Positions 8,702 to 17,755 of a stretch of 64,000 nucleotides of DNA are shown here, piece by piece. The position numbers and the translations under genes were made by a program. Under the pieces are notes generated by a model. It had not been told where the DNA came from and did not search any database. It saw only the letters and a program-made list of their open reading frames with translations. The stretch covers positions 62,001 to 126,000 of the forward strand of contig NZ_JAJUXG010000007.1 of the NCBI RefSeq assembly GCF_021390535.1, written 5' to 3'. Source of the DNA: Dyadobacter sp. CY312 (lineage in GTDB: Bacteria > Bacteroidota > Bacteroidia > Cytophagales > Spirosomataceae). Every line of letters begins with the position of its first letter. The stretch's first letter is position 1.

Positions 8702-10094
8702 ATCTTTTTATAGGCTCTGCCCACACTTCCACCCTCCGGTTACGCTGTTTCTGTGTCTCAGTCTGGTTTTGGGCATTTGGACGTGCCGGACCATAACCAG
8801 TTCCCTCAATACGATCAGCTGGAATTCCCCGTTCCACCAGATAATTTTTTACGGTTTCTACACGCTGTCGTGACAGTGCGATATTTTTATCGAAATCACC
8901 CATATTGTCCGTGTGACCTTTCAGCAGAATCCTCAGGTCTTTTCTTACATTGAAATAAGATACCATCGAATCCAGCTTTGTTTTTGCATCACCTTCCATT
9001 TCTTCAAGACTTTGAGGGAAATAGATGGTTACAATAGGAGACTCGTAACTTTCCGGGGAAAGGTTAAATAGTGACTTTACTTCCTGCGACTTTCCCGAGG
9101 TTTTAACAGGCATACTCTTGCTTTGAAAGCCAACTGCGTCCACCGAAATTTTATAAGATTCGTAAGGTTTCAGCTCCACCACATATAGTCCGTCAATTGT
9201 CTTGGTCTGGGTTACCAATAAATCATCTTTGCTCTGGCGAACCGACACACTTGCATCCTGAACGGGTTTTAAATTTCGACCGTCGTAAACTCTTCCACTC
9301 ACACTGACAAGGTTTGAGGGAGCTTTGGCCTCTTCCTTAATGGCTTCTTGTTTGATCTCCTCAACAGGTTCTTTTTCTGCCACCTCCACAGGGGGCTTTG
9401 CCTTGTTTATAGATTGAAAACTTCGTCTGATAAAAACTGGCGTCATTACCCGGTCGTATATCCGGATCAGGGCCACAGAGCCGGCGCTGGCTTCATGGTT
9501 GGCAATGAGATCATCCTGGAAAAGGTTCAGTACCTGATCCTGATCCAGCACACCTTCCGTTCCCGGGTCTTTAAATTCCAGTTTAAGCAGGCCATTGATG
9601 TACATCTTAATGGTTTTCGTTTCGAAGTCTCTCGAATACACATAATGCAAATACTGGTTGCGCCTTATCGGAGCCTTTTCACTGATCGCAAAATCGTAAA
9701 AGTTAAGCTTTCCATCATAGATGTAGCAACCGTAGTCACTTTTACGGTTTTTAAAATCAAGTACGCGCTTCCAGCTCCCGAGTGTGTCCAGTTTGAAATA
9801 GATCTCCACAGTGAACGATTTGTTCAGAAAGCCCTTCGCTTCGGTGTTATTAAACTGTAAGCCGCTGTTTGTTTCAAAGCGATAGGTGGTCCTGAAAAGA
9901 TCTTCTGTACCAGGGATTTTTTCTTTGACGTATTGTCCGGGCTGCCCCAACATTTTGAGTGAAATACCTCCACTTTCAATTGGATTGAGTCCGTTGTTAA
10001 AATCGTAGGTCCACTGGCTTTGAGAAAAAGAAGGAATTCCTATTGAAAGGAATAAAAACAGATAAAGCCAGCAGACATTTTTTTTGCAAATCAT
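8700..10094 (-). CDS. LamG-like / carboxypeptidase-regulatory / OmpA-domain outer-envelope protein
   Basis: The chosen ATG at 10094 gives a classic signal peptide (MICKKNVCWLYLFLFLSIG, then PSFSQ); a longer frame up to 10232 would add a non-signal leader and run over the divergent gene. Domains in order: a concanavalin A/LamG-like domain (about residues 30-220, with TVEIYFKLDTLGSWKRVLDF), a Glu/Lys/Ala linker, a carboxypeptidase-regulatory-like beta-sandwich (SVSGRVYDGRNLKPVQDASV) and a C-terminal OmpA peptidoglycan-binding domain (LLKGHTDNMGDFDKNIALS, then RVEGTGYGP-like and NRRVEVWAEP). It probably tethers a surface or periplasmic binding module to the cell wall. The ligand is unknown. Confidence 0.85.
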   Translation of the reverse strand: MICKKNVCWLYLFLFLSIGIPSFSQSQWTYDFNNGLNPIESGGISLKMLGQPGQYVKEKIPGTEDLFRTTYRFETNSGLQFNNTEAKGFLNKSFTVEIYFKLDTLGSWKRVLDFKNRKSDYGCYIYDGKLNFYDFAISEKAPIRRNQYLHYVYSRDFETKTIKMYINGLLKLEFKDPGTEGVLDQDQVLNLFQDDLIANHEASAGSVALIRIYDRVMTPVFIRRSFQSINKAKPPVEVAEKEPVEEIKQEAIKEEAKAPSNLVSVSGRVYDGRNLKPVQDASVSVRQSKDDLLVTQTKTIDGLYVVELKPYESYKISVDAVGFQSKSMPVKTSGKSQEVKSLFNLSPESYESPIVTIYFPQSLEEMEGDAKTKLDSMVSYFNVRKDLRILLKGHTDNMGDFDKNIALSRQRVETVKNYLVERGIPADRIEGTGYGPARPNAQNQTETQKQRNRRVEVWAEPIKR

Positions 10095-10167
10095 TTTCAA
10101 AAATATGAAAAGTGCAGGCGGAAGCCGAAAGGCATCACGTATTTTTGAGAGATAATTAATTTCGCGT

Positions 10168-11049
10168 GTGAAAAATATTGCTATTGGTCTTCTTTTTTCC
10201 ATTCTATGGGCTTCGGCTTCCGTTGCAACCAAGTTTGGGGTACAATCGGCGGCTCCTTTAATTTTGGCTAATGTTCGGTTTTTTATTGCAGGAATATTAC
10301 TGCTGGGCTTTTCTTACGGTTTTATCAAAGACCAAAGTTATCGATTACCCACCCGCAGGGAATTTGGGCAGCTGGCGTTATTTGGCTTCCTCAATACAAC
10401 GCTTTACCTGGGTCTCTACGTGTGTGCGATGAAATATACTGCCGCGGGGATAGGGAGTCTTGCTGTATCTACCAATCCTTTAATAATAGTTTTGCTCTCA
10501 TCATGGTGGCTGAGTCGCCGACCCGCTACCGAAGAGTGGCTGGGTATTATACTTGGCATGGCAGGTATAGCGATAGCCACTTATCCCTTAATGAAAAACA
10601 GTTTTACCACGCCGTTTGGAATCACACTTCTCATGATCAGTATGATCGCCGTTTCGGCGGCAAGTGTTTATTATGCCAGTGTAAAATGGGAGTTGCCCAA
10701 TTTGCTGATCAATGGATGGCAGGTATTTCTGGGCGGTGTTTTCCTGCTTCCTGCAACATTATGGATGGGTAATGAAACGCAGACACAGTGGAATGCTCAA
10801 TTTTGGGCGTCTGTATTGTGGCTTAGCCTCGCAGTGTCAATTGTGGGACTTATTTGCTGGTTTTACCTGCTCCGGCTGGATACCGTCAAAGCTTCTATGT
10901 GGTTGTTTCTTTGTCCGCTATTCGGATTTCTCTTTGCCTGGTGGCTGATGGATGAACCGATTACGATTTACACGATCATCGGAACGATACTCGTTGTCGG
11001 AGGATTGTATGCAGGTCAGCGTAAGAAACTGAAAAAGGGCAGTGTATAG
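10168..11049 (+). CDS. EamA/DMT-family transporter
   Basis: The 293-residue membrane protein has ten hydrophobic segments arranged as two EamA repeats, the plan of drug/metabolite transporters that export amino acids or other small metabolites. Landmarks are SILWASASVATKFGVQSAAP at the N-terminus, the conserved KYTAAGIGSLAVSTNPLIIVLLS of helices 3-4 and PLFGFLFAWWLMDEPIT near the C-terminus. The start is a GTG at 10168, directly before KNIAIGLLFSILWA. It is divergent from the OmpA-family gene with 73 bp between the starts and ends in a hairpin shared with the convergent PhzF gene. The substrate is not predictable. Confidence 0.9.
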   Translation: MKNIAIGLLFSILWASASVATKFGVQSAAPLILANVRFFIAGILLLGFSYGFIKDQSYRLPTRREFGQLALFGFLNTTLYLGLYVCAMKYTAAGIGSLAVSTNPLIIVLLSSWWLSRRPATEEWLGIILGMAGIAIATYPLMKNSFTTPFGITLLMISMIAVSAASVYYASVKWELPNLLINGWQVFLGGVFLLPATLWMGNETQTQWNAQFWASVLWLSLAVSIVGLICWFYLLRLDTVKASMWLFLCPLFGFLFAWWLMDEPITIYTIIGTILVVGGLYAGQRKKLKKGSV

Positions 11050-11069
11050 TTTTAACCATACACTGCCCT
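11037..11069. terminator. Shared hairpin between the convergent EamA and PhzF genes
   Basis: GGGCAGTGTAT and ATACACTGCCC form an 11-bp perfect stem that covers the EamA stop codon. On the minus strand it is followed by CTTTTTC, so it should terminate the PhzF transcript; on the plus strand the T-run is poor. Confidence 0.7.
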
Positions 11070-11074
11070 GAATA

Positions 11075-11860
11075 TTAATCTACCTCTATTTCTCCCTGTA
11101 AATACAATCTAGCCTGGCCGGAAATATTTACGCGGTCGCCCGCAAGTTCACATTTAAGATAACCTCCTCGTTTAGATAATTGTTTGGCGGTAAGTGTTTT
11201 TTTGTCAAGTTTATCTGCCCAATAAGGAATCAGGGTGGTATGAGCGGAGCCTGTAACAGGATCTTCATCTATACCTGATTGGGGAGCAAAAAACCTTGAT
11301 ACAAAATCCACATCGTCTCCAACTGCTGTGATAATAATTCCACGGGCAGGAATTGTCGACAACACAATGATATCAAAGTCAAGATTTTTAACTTCTTCCT
11401 CCGAATCCAGAACAACCAGGTAATCCGTTTTTCCTTTGTAAACCTCCGCCATGGTGATGTTGAGACTTTCAACCAAAGCGGGAGGCGGAACTGCGATCTG
11501 ATACTGATCAATAGGGAAATTCAGCGTAAGCCAGTCTTCTGCCAATTTTACAGTCAAAATACCACTACGCGTATCAAAGCGGATTTCATCACCTTCGTAG
11601 TTTTGCAGATTGAAAATAACATACGCAGCTGCTAGTGTGGCATGTCCGCATAGATCAACTTCTACTGTAGGAGTAAACCACCGAAGGTCGAATCCAGCAT
11701 CTGTTTTTACATAAAAGGCTGTTTCTGCAAGGTTGTTCTCCGCTGCGATGTTAAGCATCGTTTCATCAGATAACCAGTTAGTTAGAGGAACCACGGCCGC
11801 AGGATTTCCGCAAAAAAGCTTGTCTGTAAATGCGTCGATGTGATATATAGGTAATTTCAT
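11075..11860 (-). CDS. PhzF-family isomerase-like protein
   Basis: The 261-residue protein is a PhzF/diaminopimelate-epimerase-fold member: YHIDAFTDKLFCGNPAAVV at the N-terminus, NLAETAF, the DLCGHATLAAAYVIF motif and GIDEDPVTGSAHTTLIPYW near residue 205. PhzF itself isomerises a phenazine precursor, but no phenazine gene is present, and most stand-alone members have no known substrate. It is a single-gene unit, convergent with the EamA exporter. Confidence 0.9.
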   Translation of the reverse strand: MKLPIYHIDAFTDKLFCGNPAAVVPLTNWLSDETMLNIAAENNLAETAFYVKTDAGFDLRWFTPTVEVDLCGHATLAAAYVIFNLQNYEGDEIRFDTRSGILTVKLAEDWLTLNFPIDQYQIAVPPPALVESLNITMAEVYKGKTDYLVVLDSEEEVKNLDFDIIVLSTIPARGIIITAVGDDVDFVSRFFAPQSGIDEDPVTGSAHTTLIPYWADKLDKKTLTAKQLSKRGGYLKCELAGDRVNISGQARLYLQGEIEVD

Positions 11861-11994
11861 AAAAGCGTCACAGATGATGGTTATGGTTTTACCAAGGTAT
11901 TAAAAATATTTCCTATTCAACGATGATGGACTCCGGAAATTTTAAGAATCTTATTAGAAAGAGATAAATGGAGTGTTAGAACTTGTACTATCAC

Positions 11995-13545
11995 TTATCT
12001 CTTTCTGTTCTTCATTCTGAGGTAAACGCCATTTGTCCAGCCAAAGCCTTCCTGGATTTCATACTCACCGCCACCGGCCGTCAAATTTGTGTCAGATACG
12101 TTGTACTTTTCCAGCATTTTTCCGGAATGTCTGAATTCTTTTTCAAGCAAGCCGAGCCACTCCGCACTAAGCTCATTTGCTGTACGATGAAAATTGTAAT
12201 TTCTTAGTCCCTTGTAAGTAATCCACTGCAAAGGCGCCCATCCATTCGGAGCATCCCACTGCTGCCCTGATCGAACCAGTGTTGTAAGCAATCCGCCCGA
12301 TTTCATGAAATTGAGCCTGATGTAGGCACGTATGTAATGGGATTGTGTTTTGCTTGCAAGCTTGAAAAACAAGGGAAATGTTCCGGCGAGTGTCACGGAG
12401 TTCGTACATCTTTTTTTCTTGAAATCGTAATCCATATAAAAGTTACGCAGTCCATCCCAAAAGTAGGTCTGGATGGCATCGCAACGATCTTTGGCCAGTT
12501 GTACGTACTTGTAATGCAGGTCAAACTGGTCGTTCAGGAAGTAGGCCTCGGCCAGCGTTTTTTCCAGATTATGCATCAGGCAGTTCAAGTCAACAGGTAA
12601 TATATCTGTTGTATGTATGGAGGCAAAATCGTCTTCGTCCCGGAACCAGCGGCTGCTAAAATCCCAGCCGGACTCGGCCGCAGCGCGGACATGCCTGTAA
12701 ATATCTTCTTTTGATGCCTTGTATTTGTACTCAGCCTCTTCTGCAAGTTCTAAATCTTCTGAATAGGATTCCGGTCGGGGAGTTGCCTTGTCGTCCCAGT
12801 AACGGTTCAGTTTCAACCCCGAAGGTAAGTTCACCACCCTGCGGTGGGCCGTGAAAGGCTCTGTGAGGCTCTCGCTTCCGTCCATCCAGTAATCGTATTC
12901 CCTTTGCAGTTGGGATAAATACTTTTTAAGTACCTTTTTTCCCTCCATTTCGCTGTATAAATTGATCATCAGCGAAAAAAATGGCGGTTGCGAACGGCTG
13001 AGATAGTAGGTGCGGTTTGCGGTAGGTACGTAACCAAATGTATCAATAAGGAATGCGAAATTATTGATCATACCTTCTATAAGGTCTCCTCTTCCGGATT
13101 CCTTCAAGCCCAGCATGGTAAAGTAGCTGTCCCAGTAATAAATTTCCCTGAACCGACCTCCCGGCACTACATAAGAATGTGGTAATGGAATAAGTGATCC
13201 GCCGCGCTCCTGGCTTTCCGGATGCCGTGTAAGCACATTCCAAAGCTTTTGGACATGCTGTTCCGCAGTTGATTCCTTGTCCGCGGTGAAGCTGGATTTT
13301 ATTTCTTCTGCCTCGCGAAAGTAGTTTATGACGAAACTTTTTATACTGAAATCAGGTAAGTTTTTCTCCTGGTGATATCTTTCAATGATCAATACCGGAT
13401 CTGCCAGAGGGATACAATCAGCAAATGTTTTTGAATCAATAAATATATGGGCCCGTTGCACATCCCTGAAAAGAGTTCCGTATAAATCTTCCGGAGAAAT
13501 GTAAGACTGACCGTAGGTAAAGGCTGGTGCTATGAATCCGTACAC
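11995..13545 (-). CDS. GH37 trehalase
   Basis: Trehalase hydrolyses trehalose to two glucoses. All family signatures are visible: the start of the alpha-toroid SPEDLYGTLFRDVQRAHIF, signature 1 PGGRFREIYYWDSYF near residue 127, signature 2 QQWDAPNGWAPLQW near residue 428, and the glycine-rich AGGGEYEIQEGFGW near the end. The frame starts at a GTG; upstream in-frame codons run to a stop without any ATG, and the expected signal peptide is not seen. It may therefore be cytoplasmic, or the signal may have been lost. Length (516 residues) is normal. No trehalose-synthesis gene is adjacent. Confidence 0.93.
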   Translation of the reverse strand: MYGFIAPAFTYGQSYISPEDLYGTLFRDVQRAHIFIDSKTFADCIPLADPVLIIERYHQEKNLPDFSIKSFVINYFREAEEIKSSFTADKESTAEQHVQKLWNVLTRHPESQERGGSLIPLPHSYVVPGGRFREIYYWDSYFTMLGLKESGRGDLIEGMINNFAFLIDTFGYVPTANRTYYLSRSQPPFFSLMINLYSEMEGKKVLKKYLSQLQREYDYWMDGSESLTEPFTAHRRVVNLPSGLKLNRYWDDKATPRPESYSEDLELAEEAEYKYKASKEDIYRHVRAAAESGWDFSSRWFRDEDDFASIHTTDILPVDLNCLMHNLEKTLAEAYFLNDQFDLHYKYVQLAKDRCDAIQTYFWDGLRNFYMDYDFKKKRCTNSVTLAGTFPLFFKLASKTQSHYIRAYIRLNFMKSGGLLTTLVRSGQQWDAPNGWAPLQWITYKGLRNYNFHRTANELSAEWLGLLEKEFRHSGKMLEKYNVSDTNLTAGGGEYEIQEGFGWTNGVYLRMKNRKR

Positions 13546-13624
13546 TATTCTTGTTTTAAGGGTTCTTACAATTTGTTGAATGTTAACAACGCAATTTTAA
13601 ATGCGAATGTTGCCTGAGCGGAAA

Positions 13625-13647
13625 GTATCCGACCTGTTGTCGGATAC
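13625..13647 (-). terminator. Hairpin between the M28 peptidase and trehalase genes
   Basis: GTATCCGAC and GTCGGATAC form a perfect 9-bp stem with a 5-nt loop, just past the M28 peptidase stop on the minus strand. A strong T-run is lacking, so efficiency is uncertain. Confidence 0.5.
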
Positions 13648-13669
13648 CAATAAATTCATGCCAAAAGTA

Positions 13670-14602
13670 TTATTTGGCTTCTGTGAATGTTAGTTTAGGA
13701 AGCTTTAACGCGTTTTCAATCAGCTGAATCTCAATGTTCAGGATGCCGGCCTCTGCAACCGTATCTACCTTGTTGGCATCATCGGTAGGCTTGTGATAAT
13801 CGTCGTGGCCGCCGGTGTGAAAAAATAGCACCGGGATTTGTTTAGCATAAAAAGAACCATGGTCAGATCCGCCGCTGCCGGCATTGTCAGTGAAATATTT
13901 CGTTTCACTTTTTACATCCTTAAATATCTCAGGCCATTGGGGGCTGGTACCGTAGCCACCAATACCTACTCCACGGTTTTTGTCATACCTGCCAATCATA
14001 TCCATGTTGGTCATGAAATTGATAGAGCTTAGCGGGATGGTCGGATTATTCACAAAGTGTCTCGATCCAAGAAGTCCCAGTTCTTCGGCACCAAAGGCGA
14101 TGAAGAGAAAATTACAGGTTTCATTTACATTATTTTCGGAGAAATATCTGGCGAGTTCCAGTAATCCAGCCACGCCGGAAGCATTATCGTCGGCACCATT
14201 ATGAATTTGTCCCTCGGGATTTTCAGCTTTGGAGCTTCCCTGTTTGCCCATACCAAGGTGGTCGAAGTGAGCTCCTATAACTACGGTGTAAGCAGCGCCG
14301 TTATCCAGAAAGCCAATTACATTCCTTGTCTCTCTTAAACTATCGGGAACCACAACCCGCCTCACCTTTGCTGTAAATTTCTGGTAGAACCCGTCCGTTC
14401 CTTTGGGCTGTAAATCGTACTTTCTGAATTGCTTTGCTACGTACTTTGCCGCCTTTTCATTTTCCTTACTGCCTGTACCACGCCCTTTCATCTTGTCGGA
14501 TGCAAGATAGGAGATGTGTTTGGAAATGATTGTGGGGGATGGGGATTGGGCAAAGCAGGTTAACGTAACTAATGAGAATAAAGAAGTTGCCAGGAATTTC
14601 AT
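13670..14602 (-). CDS. Secreted M28-family zinc aminopeptidase
   Basis: The 310-residue protein starts with a signal peptide (MKFLATSLFSLVTLTCFAQ). The M28 catalytic set is in order: GAHFDHLGMG (first Zn His and Asp), HNGADDNASGVAG (bridging Asp), FGAEELGLLGS (general base Glu and Zn Glu), NMDMIGR (Zn Asp) and the C-terminal HTGGHDDYHKPTDDANKVD (Zn His). It is therefore expected to be an active exopeptidase releasing N-terminal amino acids in the periplasm or outside. It lies between two hairpins, so it is probably transcribed alone. Confidence 0.93.
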   Translation of the reverse strand: MKFLATSLFSLVTLTCFAQSPSPTIISKHISYLASDKMKGRGTGSKENEKAAKYVAKQFRKYDLQPKGTDGFYQKFTAKVRRVVVPDSLRETRNVIGFLDNGAAYTVVIGAHFDHLGMGKQGSSKAENPEGQIHNGADDNASGVAGLLELARYFSENNVNETCNFLFIAFGAEELGLLGSRHFVNNPTIPLSSINFMTNMDMIGRYDKNRGVGIGGYGTSPQWPEIFKDVKSETKYFTDNAGSGGSDHGSFYAKQIPVLFFHTGGHDDYHKPTDDANKVDTVAEAGILNIEIQLIENALKLPKLTFTEAK

Positions 14603-14631
14603 AGGTTAAATAACTTTTGTTTTATAAATAA

Positions 14632-14661
14632 AATCAGGATGAGTGGAGGCTCATCCTGATT
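14632..14661 (-). terminator. Terminator downstream of the GH3/beta-lactamase gene
   Basis: AATCAGGATGAG and CTCATCCTGATT form a perfect 12-bp stem with a 6-nt loop. On the minus strand it is followed by TTATTTATAA, fitting a Rho-independent terminator of the GH3 gene. Confidence 0.75.
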
Positions 14662-14681
14662 GGTAATATTCGGTCGGGTTT

Positions 14682-17645
14682 CTATTTCTTCATTAAAGCC
14701 TCGTAAATCACATCCATAATCCCGGTTCTGATATTCAGCTCTGATATTTTGTTGTTCGCCCTGGTGGGATACACCCGGTTGGACAGGAATACGTAGTTGA
14801 GATTCCAGGCAGGATCGGCCCAGGTCATGATTCCTGTGTAGCCAGTGTGACCATAGCTCGACGGACTTGCGAAACGAGGTGAACTACCCGTATACTTAAA
14901 TGCTGGCTTGTCGAATCCTATACCGCGCCGGCTTCCCATTTCAGGATACTGATAGCGGGTAAATTCAAACAGAGCGTCTTTACTCAGCAATTGTTCGCCA
15001 CCATAATAGCCCTGTTGCAAATACATCTGCCAGACTTTCATCACATCATTTGCGTCACCAAAAAGCCCCGCATGTCCGCTCAATCCGCCCAGCATTGCCG
15101 CTGCTTCGTCATGTACCTGGCCGTGAAGCTGCGTCATACGGAAAAACGTGTCGCGTTCTGTCGGAACGATGTCTTCAGGTTTAAAAAAGCGTTTTGGATT
15201 GAAAGTGAGTGTGTTTGCGCCCAGTTTGTGGTAATAATGGTTTTTGAGATAATCTTCGAAACCCTCACCGGAAAGACTTTTTACAATTTGCGGATACAAA
15301 ATGAATGAAAGATCGCTGTATACATATCCTTCTTTTTCATTTAGAGGAGAATCCCGGATGGATTTGAAGATCGTTTTATCGTAATTCTTGTAAATAAACA
15401 AACTGTCGCCCACCACAGAGATAGGATATTTGGCTGATTGCTTTGTGCTGAAAGTCTTCTTTTTCCAGCTACCGTCAGCATTTTGTGCTTCCTTCCAAAG
15501 AACAATAAAAGCTTTCAGTCTTGCACTGTGCGTAAGCACCCGGCGCCAGGAAAGGTCAGCCTTATCTGACTTTTTAAAGTCAGGCAAATAATCTCCCATG
15601 CTGGCATCCAGGTCAAACTTCTTTTCGTCCCAAAGGCTCATAAGTGCCAGTGTGGAAGCGGTGATTTTGGTTACAGAGGCCAGGTCATACAAATCCGTCA
15701 GCTTTACTACTTCGGGTTTTTCATAAGTATGTTTGCCATAAGCTTTGCGGAAAAATACCTTTCCATCTTTTGCCAGTTGAACCACAGCTCCGGGTGTTGC
15801 TTTCTGGTTGACTGCAAGGTTAGCGATGGAGTCAATTTTGAAGGTAATAAGCTTGGAATCCAGCCCGACTTCTTCCGGAATCGTATATTTCAGCCTGCCT
15901 ATGGCAGTGGTTTCTATTCCAGCATTGTAAGGGAAATTCGCGTTCACAGTAACAGGTAATTTCCCCTTTGCCGGAATTGCTCCGAAAATTAGCTGAGCCG
16001 ACAGATCCTGTGTATAAGGCGTAAGTTGGTAAGCCATCACGAGTGCTTTGGCGGCTTCTGTGCCTTTGATTTTATTAAGCGAATATGGATTGCCGAAAAC
16101 CGATACGACTGTTTTTTTAGCGGTCATCAGTTCTGCAAGAACATTATTCATCGGTTCTGTTAATCCGTAACTGGTTTTCGGAGAGATGCTACCCAGGTGA
16201 ACACCCACGAGTAATAAGTTATAGGCACCCATTTTGCTTTTCAGTTCAGTAAGCTGGGCTTCGGTAGGTTTAGCTGGGATGGTGTAATTGTCAACAGTTG
16301 TGTAAAGCGAAAGTGTTTTTTGAAATGTAGTCACGCTGTCTGCTCCGATGGAAACAGATGCAATTTTTAACGTATCAAGCGCACGCAGAGGAAGCAAATT
16401 ATTTTCATTTTTTAAAACGGTAAGTGCTTTTTCCGTGAGAAGGCGGTTTGTTAATTCTGCTGCCTTTGGATTAAGATCTTCGTAAAGATTTTTAAGGTCA
16501 ACAGATTGATAACGATTGAGTCCAACCCACGCTTTGGCTTCCAAAACCTTGCGGCAACGAGCATCAATTTCCGCCTGAGAAATGCGGCCTTCTGCGATAC
16601 TTTTCTTGATTTCTGCAATGGTTTTTGTTACGTCTTCGGTGAACTCCAATACATCCATTCCTGCTTCAAGTCCCATTGCGTCCGCTTTGCCATTCGGGAA
16701 ATATTTGGTGACTCCCTTCATATTCATGGCATCGGAATAGATCAGCCCCTCAAAACCGAGTTGTTTTTTTAACAGATCGGTAACAATAGGTTTGGATAAA
16801 GTTGAAGGCAAGTTCGGTGTTTTGTCAAGAGCCGGAATGCTCAGGTGGGCGATCATTACGCCGCTCAATCCGTTGCTCATCATCGCCCGGAAAGGGTAGA
16901 GTTCAAGAGAATCGATCCGGTTCATGTCGTGGGCTATTAAGGGCAGATCGAAATGGGAATCTACACCGGTATCGCCATGTCCAGGAAAATGTTTTGCACT
17001 GGTTAGCAATCCGTTTTCCTGCATTCCACGCATGTATGCAATGGCTTTGTCTGCCACTTTATATTTATTTTCTCCAAAAGACCGGAAACTGATCACCGGA
17101 TTGTTCGGGTTATTGTTAACATCGGCAACGGGAGCAAAATTGATGTGAACACCAAGTCGCCTTGCTTGTCGGGCAAGTTGTGCTCCCATTTCATATATCA
17201 GGTCGTTATTACCCTGAATAGCGCCAAGCGTCATTTGATACGGATACCGGACGGTGCTGTCAATACGCATGGCGAGCCCGAATTCAGCGTCCATAGCAAC
17301 AAGAAGGGGAACCTTGGATACGGACTGAAAATGGTTGGTAAGCCTTGCCTGAGGAACAGGACCTCCCTGAAAAAACACAACACCACCTACTTTATTTTCC
17401 CGTATCAGCTTTTCCACAAAAGCCGGATTACTGGTTTTTGGGTCAATAACAGCTCTTTTTACGTCCGAAACGGCTGCAACCATAATTAGTTGTGCAATGC
17501 GTTCGTCAGGTGTAAGGCTCGCAAAAACGGAGTCAACCCACTGGCGATTCTGATGCAGGAAACCGGGGACGGATCGGATTTGTGCGTGAACGAGTTGAAA
17601 GGTAGTAGCAATTAGTAAAAGGAAAATTGAAATGTATTTTTTCAT
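14682..17645 (-). CDS. GH3 (NagZ-like) / beta-lactamase-type serine hydrolase fusion, secreted
   Basis: The ATG at 17645 is chosen because it begins a signal peptide (MKKYISIFLLLIATTFQLVH, then AQ). The first half is a GH3 hydrolase of NagZ type: KHFPGHGDTGVDSHFDLP carries the His-Asp dyad of N-acetylglucosaminidases and YSDAMNMKG the nucleophile Asp. After a GH3 C-terminal domain (about residues 400-570) comes a class C beta-lactamase/penicillin-binding-like domain with SVTK (SxxK), YSD (YxN position) and HTG (KTG position). The combined enzyme probably acts on peptidoglycan fragments in the periplasm. Such fusions are common in Bacteroidota. About 987 residues. Confidence 0.93.
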   Translation of the reverse strand: MKKYISIFLLLIATTFQLVHAQIRSVPGFLHQNRQWVDSVFASLTPDERIAQLIMVAAVSDVKRAVIDPKTSNPAFVEKLIRENKVGGVVFFQGGPVPQARLTNHFQSVSKVPLLVAMDAEFGLAMRIDSTVRYPYQMTLGAIQGNNDLIYEMGAQLARQARRLGVHINFAPVADVNNNPNNPVISFRSFGENKYKVADKAIAYMRGMQENGLLTSAKHFPGHGDTGVDSHFDLPLIAHDMNRIDSLELYPFRAMMSNGLSGVMIAHLSIPALDKTPNLPSTLSKPIVTDLLKKQLGFEGLIYSDAMNMKGVTKYFPNGKADAMGLEAGMDVLEFTEDVTKTIAEIKKSIAEGRISQAEIDARCRKVLEAKAWVGLNRYQSVDLKNLYEDLNPKAAELTNRLLTEKALTVLKNENNLLPLRALDTLKIASVSIGADSVTTFQKTLSLYTTVDNYTIPAKPTEAQLTELKSKMGAYNLLLVGVHLGSISPKTSYGLTEPMNNVLAELMTAKKTVVSVFGNPYSLNKIKGTEAAKALVMAYQLTPYTQDLSAQLIFGAIPAKGKLPVTVNANFPYNAGIETTAIGRLKYTIPEEVGLDSKLITFKIDSIANLAVNQKATPGAVVQLAKDGKVFFRKAYGKHTYEKPEVVKLTDLYDLASVTKITASTLALMSLWDEKKFDLDASMGDYLPDFKKSDKADLSWRRVLTHSARLKAFIVLWKEAQNADGSWKKKTFSTKQSAKYPISVVGDSLFIYKNYDKTIFKSIRDSPLNEKEGYVYSDLSFILYPQIVKSLSGEGFEDYLKNHYYHKLGANTLTFNPKRFFKPEDIVPTERDTFFRMTQLHGQVHDEAAAMLGGLSGHAGLFGDANDVMKVWQMYLQQGYYGGEQLLSKDALFEFTRYQYPEMGSRRGIGFDKPAFKYTGSSPRFASPSSYGHTGYTGIMTWADPAWNLNYVFLSNRVYPTRANNKISELNIRTGIMDVIYEALMKK

Positions 17646-17755
17646 GAGACAGGATATAGACAAACCATTCGTCAAAGTTTGAAAAACCTTGGCATTAATG
17701 CAAAGTAACGTAATAAGTTATTGGAGAAGACAATTGACCAAACAGTAAGCCAACC

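Noticed and set aside
10095..10232. Longer start for the OmpA-family protein at 10232
   Set aside because: It would overlap the divergent EamA start and place a non-signal leader before an otherwise clear signal peptide at 10094.
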